Shown in pieces: positions 61,775 to 64,000 of a stretch of DNA of 64,000 nucleotides (positions are counted from its first letter, which is position 1; the number at the start of each line of letters is the position of its first letter). This stretch comes from Chersky-840 sp963764205 (GTDB lineage: Bacteria > Actinomycetota > Acidimicrobiia > Acidimicrobiales > UBA8190). The DNA lies in the NCBI GenBank assembly GCA_963764205.1, contig CAVXRN010000006.1, positions 1,612,001-1,676,000 of the forward strand, read 5' to 3'. Below the pieces are notes generated by a model. That model worked only from the letters and a program-made list of their open reading frames with translations. It was not told the DNA's origin and did not search any database. The translations under genes were made by a program, and so were the position numbers.

Positions 61775-62726
61775 GGAACACTTATCCCCCGAGCAGATCG
61801 TCCTCTATGAGAAGGACCCGCAGACCAAGATCGCCACGATCACACTCGACCGTGCCGATGACCTGAACGCGATGACCGTCGGAGCGCAGCAGCGCTACGC
61901 CGACCTGGTCCGACTGGCCAATGTTGATGACGACGTCAAGGTCCTCGTCATCCGCGCCAACGGTCCGAACCTCGGAAGCGGAGCCGACCTGCCCGAGCTC
62001 ATGGCCATCATGGCGGGGGAGGGCGACGAAGGGATGCGGCACCTCCTCCGTGTCCCGGAGGATGCCGATATCGAGTATCCACCGCCCAATGCCTACCGCT
62101 ACGGTGCCTCGAACCTGCAGTTCTACGCCGACCCCGCCGCCGGCATGCGAAGCCTCCAGAGCTTCAAGAAGATCAGCATCTTGGAGGTCCGCGGCTACTG
62201 CTACGGCTGGCACTTCTACCAGGCTGCCGATGCGGACATCGTGCTCGCATCGGAGGACGCGCTGTTCGGGCACGCAGCCTTCCGTTACGCCGGGTACGCA
62301 GCGCGCATGTGGCAGTGGTGCTCGACGATGGGCGTCCGCCGGTTCATGGAGATGGTCTTCACCGGGCGGCCGTTCACGGCCCGGGAGATGTACGACTGCG
62401 ACTTCGTCAACGCGGTCGTACCCTTCGACCAGCTCGAGAAACTGACCGACCGATACGCGCTGGCCTGCTCCCGCACCCGGCCGACCGACACCGTGTTCGC
62501 GGAGAAGACCTTCTTCGAGATCTACAAGCAGCACCAGGGCGAGTACATGGGGAGCCTCCTGTCCGGCCTCTTGGAGTCGCTGACCCCCCAGCTGAGGGCC
62601 GACTCGTCCTCGCTGAAGCTCGACAAGGAGATGCTCGAGCGAGGGCTGACCAACTCGGTCCGGGACAACGACGAGCGTTTCCCACCCGAGTGGCGCCTGA
62701 GCCGCCGTGGCCGGGGTGAGGACTAG
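61761..62726 (+). CDS. Enoyl-CoA hydratase/isomerase (crotonase) family protein
   Basis: 321 aa, longer than the usual 260. Start block 'IATITLDRADDLNAMTVGAQQRYADLV', oxyanion half 'VLVIRANGPNLGSGADLPEL', then about 45 extra residues ('MAGEGDEGMRHLLRVPEDADIEYPPPNAYRYG') before 'ISILEVRGYCYGWHFYQAADADIVLASEDALFG'. The position of the hydratase's second catalytic Glu ('FG.PE..lG') is 'FGHAAFRYAG', with no Glu, so it may not be a simple hydratase. Hydrolase, isomerase or C-C lyase roles are possible. Confidence 0.88.
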   Translation: MTEAREHLSPEQIVLYEKDPQTKIATITLDRADDLNAMTVGAQQRYADLVRLANVDDDVKVLVIRANGPNLGSGADLPELMAIMAGEGDEGMRHLLRVPEDADIEYPPPNAYRYGASNLQFYADPAAGMRSLQSFKKISILEVRGYCYGWHFYQAADADIVLASEDALFGHAAFRYAGYAARMWQWCSTMGVRRFMEMVFTGRPFTAREMYDCDFVNAVVPFDQLEKLTDRYALACSRTRPTDTVFAEKTFFEIYKQHQGEYMGSLLSGLLESLTPQLRADSSSLKLDKEMLERGLTNSVRDNDERFPPEWRLSRRGRGED

Positions 62727-62730
62727 GTCG

Positions 62731-63993
62731 ATGCTGGTCCTCACCAACGCATCGGTCTTCGACGGCCGGCACATGCTTCCTGGCCGCTACGACGTGGCGC
62801 TACGCGGCCGCCGGATCGACTCGCTGCACGAGGCCGGGTCCGGCCCCGAGGGCGATGTGGTCGACCTCGAAGGCAGGACGCTGCTGCCGGGGCTCATCAC
62901 CAGCCATCTGCACCCCGACTTCTACAAGTACGAGCTCACGAGCGGTGAGCGGCCGGGCAAGGAGCGCCCGCCCGGTGTGATGATGGCCATCGGCGTCCGC
63001 ACGTGCCGGGTGCTGCTCGAGAGCGGCTTCACCGGCTATGCGGGGGCCGCGTGCGCCCACGACATCGACGCGCAGCTGAAAATGGCCATCCGCGAGGGCA
63101 TCATCCCGGGCCCCCGGATCCGCGCCTGCGGGCACCATCTCGGCACCACCGGCGACGTCAACAACGAGCACCCGTGGTGGAAGCGCCAGGTTTCGCCGGG
63201 CGTCGATCTGACTGGCGACGGCCCCGATGCCCTGCGGCGGCTCGTGCGGGAGGAGATCAGCCGCGGGGTGCAGACGATCAAGGTCTTCGCCAGTACGGGC
63301 CACGGCATCCCCGGACCCAACCGACGGAACCTGTCGCGCGACGAGATCGCCACGATTGTCGACACCGCCCACGAGCGAGGGGCCCGGGTGCGGGCCCACG
63401 TGGCCGACCGGGCCATGATCCATGAGTGCCTGGACCTGGGCGTCGACGTCATCGACCACGGTGACGAGATCGACGACGAGTGCATCGCACGAATGGTCGA
63501 GGCCGGGACCTTCTGGGTCCCGAGCCTGGTGTACCTCTGGAGCCTCCTCGAGATCGGCTACGCACCACAGTTCGGTGTCAGTCCCGAGAACTACGACCAT
63601 GTCCGCACGATGCTGCCCGTGGCGCATCGCGCCGGCGTCCGGATCCTCATCGGCGATGACTACAGCGGGGTGTTCCGGCACCTGATCAAAGACGATCCTC
63701 TTGACCACGAAGTCGGAAACTACGGCCGCGAGATCGCGTTCTACTCCTCCATCGACGGGCTCACCGCCGCGGACGTGCTCACGTGGGCAACCGCCAACGC
63801 CGGCCAGCTCCTGGTGGATCCCCCGGAGCGGGTCGGCGTCGTCGAGCCCGGGGCGCTGGCGGACCTGATCGTCGTGGACGGCGATCCGCTCGACGATCCC
63901 GAGCTTCTCGCCCGGCCCCAGACGGCTCTCCGAGCCGTCATCCGTGACGGGGCCTTCGCCATCGACCGGCTGACCGCGGCAGCGACACCGTGA
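62731..63993 (+). CDS. Amidohydrolase family protein
   Basis: 420 aa metal-dependent hydrolase with all ligands: HxH in 'PGLITSHLHPDFYKY', Lys in 'RGVQTIKVFASTGHG', His in 'ARVRAHVADRAMIHECLD', His in 'DVIDHGDEID', Asp in 'VRILIGDDYSGV'. The C-terminal 'GALADLIVVDGDPLDD' closes the beta-sandwich. It starts at ATG 62731, 4 nt after the crotonase stop; an upstream in-frame GTG (62707) is less likely. It shares family but little sequence with the HxH-less amidohydrolase of the other operon. The operon may continue beyond the window. Confidence 0.92.
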   Translation: MLVLTNASVFDGRHMLPGRYDVALRGRRIDSLHEAGSGPEGDVVDLEGRTLLPGLITSHLHPDFYKYELTSGERPGKERPPGVMMAIGVRTCRVLLESGFTGYAGAACAHDIDAQLKMAIREGIIPGPRIRACGHHLGTTGDVNNEHPWWKRQVSPGVDLTGDGPDALRRLVREEISRGVQTIKVFASTGHGIPGPNRRNLSRDEIATIVDTAHERGARVRAHVADRAMIHECLDLGVDVIDHGDEIDDECIARMVEAGTFWVPSLVYLWSLLEIGYAPQFGVSPENYDHVRTMLPVAHRAGVRILIGDDYSGVFRHLIKDDPLDHEVGNYGREIAFYSSIDGLTAADVLTWATANAGQLLVDPPERVGVVEPGALADLIVVDGDPLDDPELLARPQTALRAVIRDGAFAIDRLTAAATP

Positions 63994-64000
63994 CGGGTGC

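Overview
The window is high-GC DNA with the gene style of an actinobacterium, probably class Acidimicrobiia. This is inferred from four things: a Ddn-like F420-type nitroreductase, a secreted protein built from 'SCVS..C.AVG..WNG..W' repeats, several gene starts that look leaderless (a TANNNT box 6-7 nt before the start codon), and an acyl-CoA/2-oxoglutarate-oxygenase catabolic cluster. No rRNA gene or other decisive marker is present, so the placement is tentative.

Layout. 0-2.5 kb: divergent tRNA-His and tRNA-Arg genes, a broken HTH protein and a broken tyrosine recombinase, which look like the edge of an integrative element. 2.9-19.2 kb: a surface-polysaccharide locus with two FkbM methyltransferases, a GT2, a GT4, a Wzx-type flippase, a five-gene leftward operon (O-antigen ligase-like protein plus four glycosyltransferases, every junction overlapping by 4 nt) and a divergent Wzz/BY-kinase. 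Most genes here carry several single-base frameshifts. Because the stitched proteins and the gene overlaps stay coherent, uncorrected sequencing indels are at least as likely as decay. 19-39 kb: a mixed housekeeping and accessory stretch with SDR/TetR, YceI, a MazF-like toxin, a GntR-ABC operon, a predicted secreted seven-bladed propeller, an MntP exporter, a beta-helix surface protein, a PNPOx protein, hydrolases, a thioesterase and a FlaR-like kinase. A family of degenerate dispersed repeats fills the gaps between 22 and 39.5 kb. 39.6-45.3 kb: a kdp potassium-uptake operon (27-aa leader ORF, kdpF, kdpA, kdpB, kdpC, OB-fold protein, stand-alone KdpD N-domain) behind a KdpE-like box. 45.4-48.2 kb: an IPT-domain membrane protein, a LuxR-type remnant and a secreted pentapeptide-repeat protein.

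48.4-64 kb is one divergent catabolic regulon. A tandem-TetR regulator heads the leftward operon (alpha/beta hydrolase, flavin dehydrogenase/monooxygenase, PhyH and TauD dioxygenases, NTF2-like protein, SDR, an amidohydrolase lacking the usual HxH, nitroreductase). The rightward operon (amidohydrolase-2, PhyH dioxygenase, VOC protein, AMP-forming acyl-CoA ligase, crotonase, amidohydrolase) starts behind a perfect 31-bp palindrome that overlaps its -10 box. Together these genes look like CoA activation, oxygenation and hydrolytic cleavage of an unidentified carboxylic acid. This is the most interesting system in the window.
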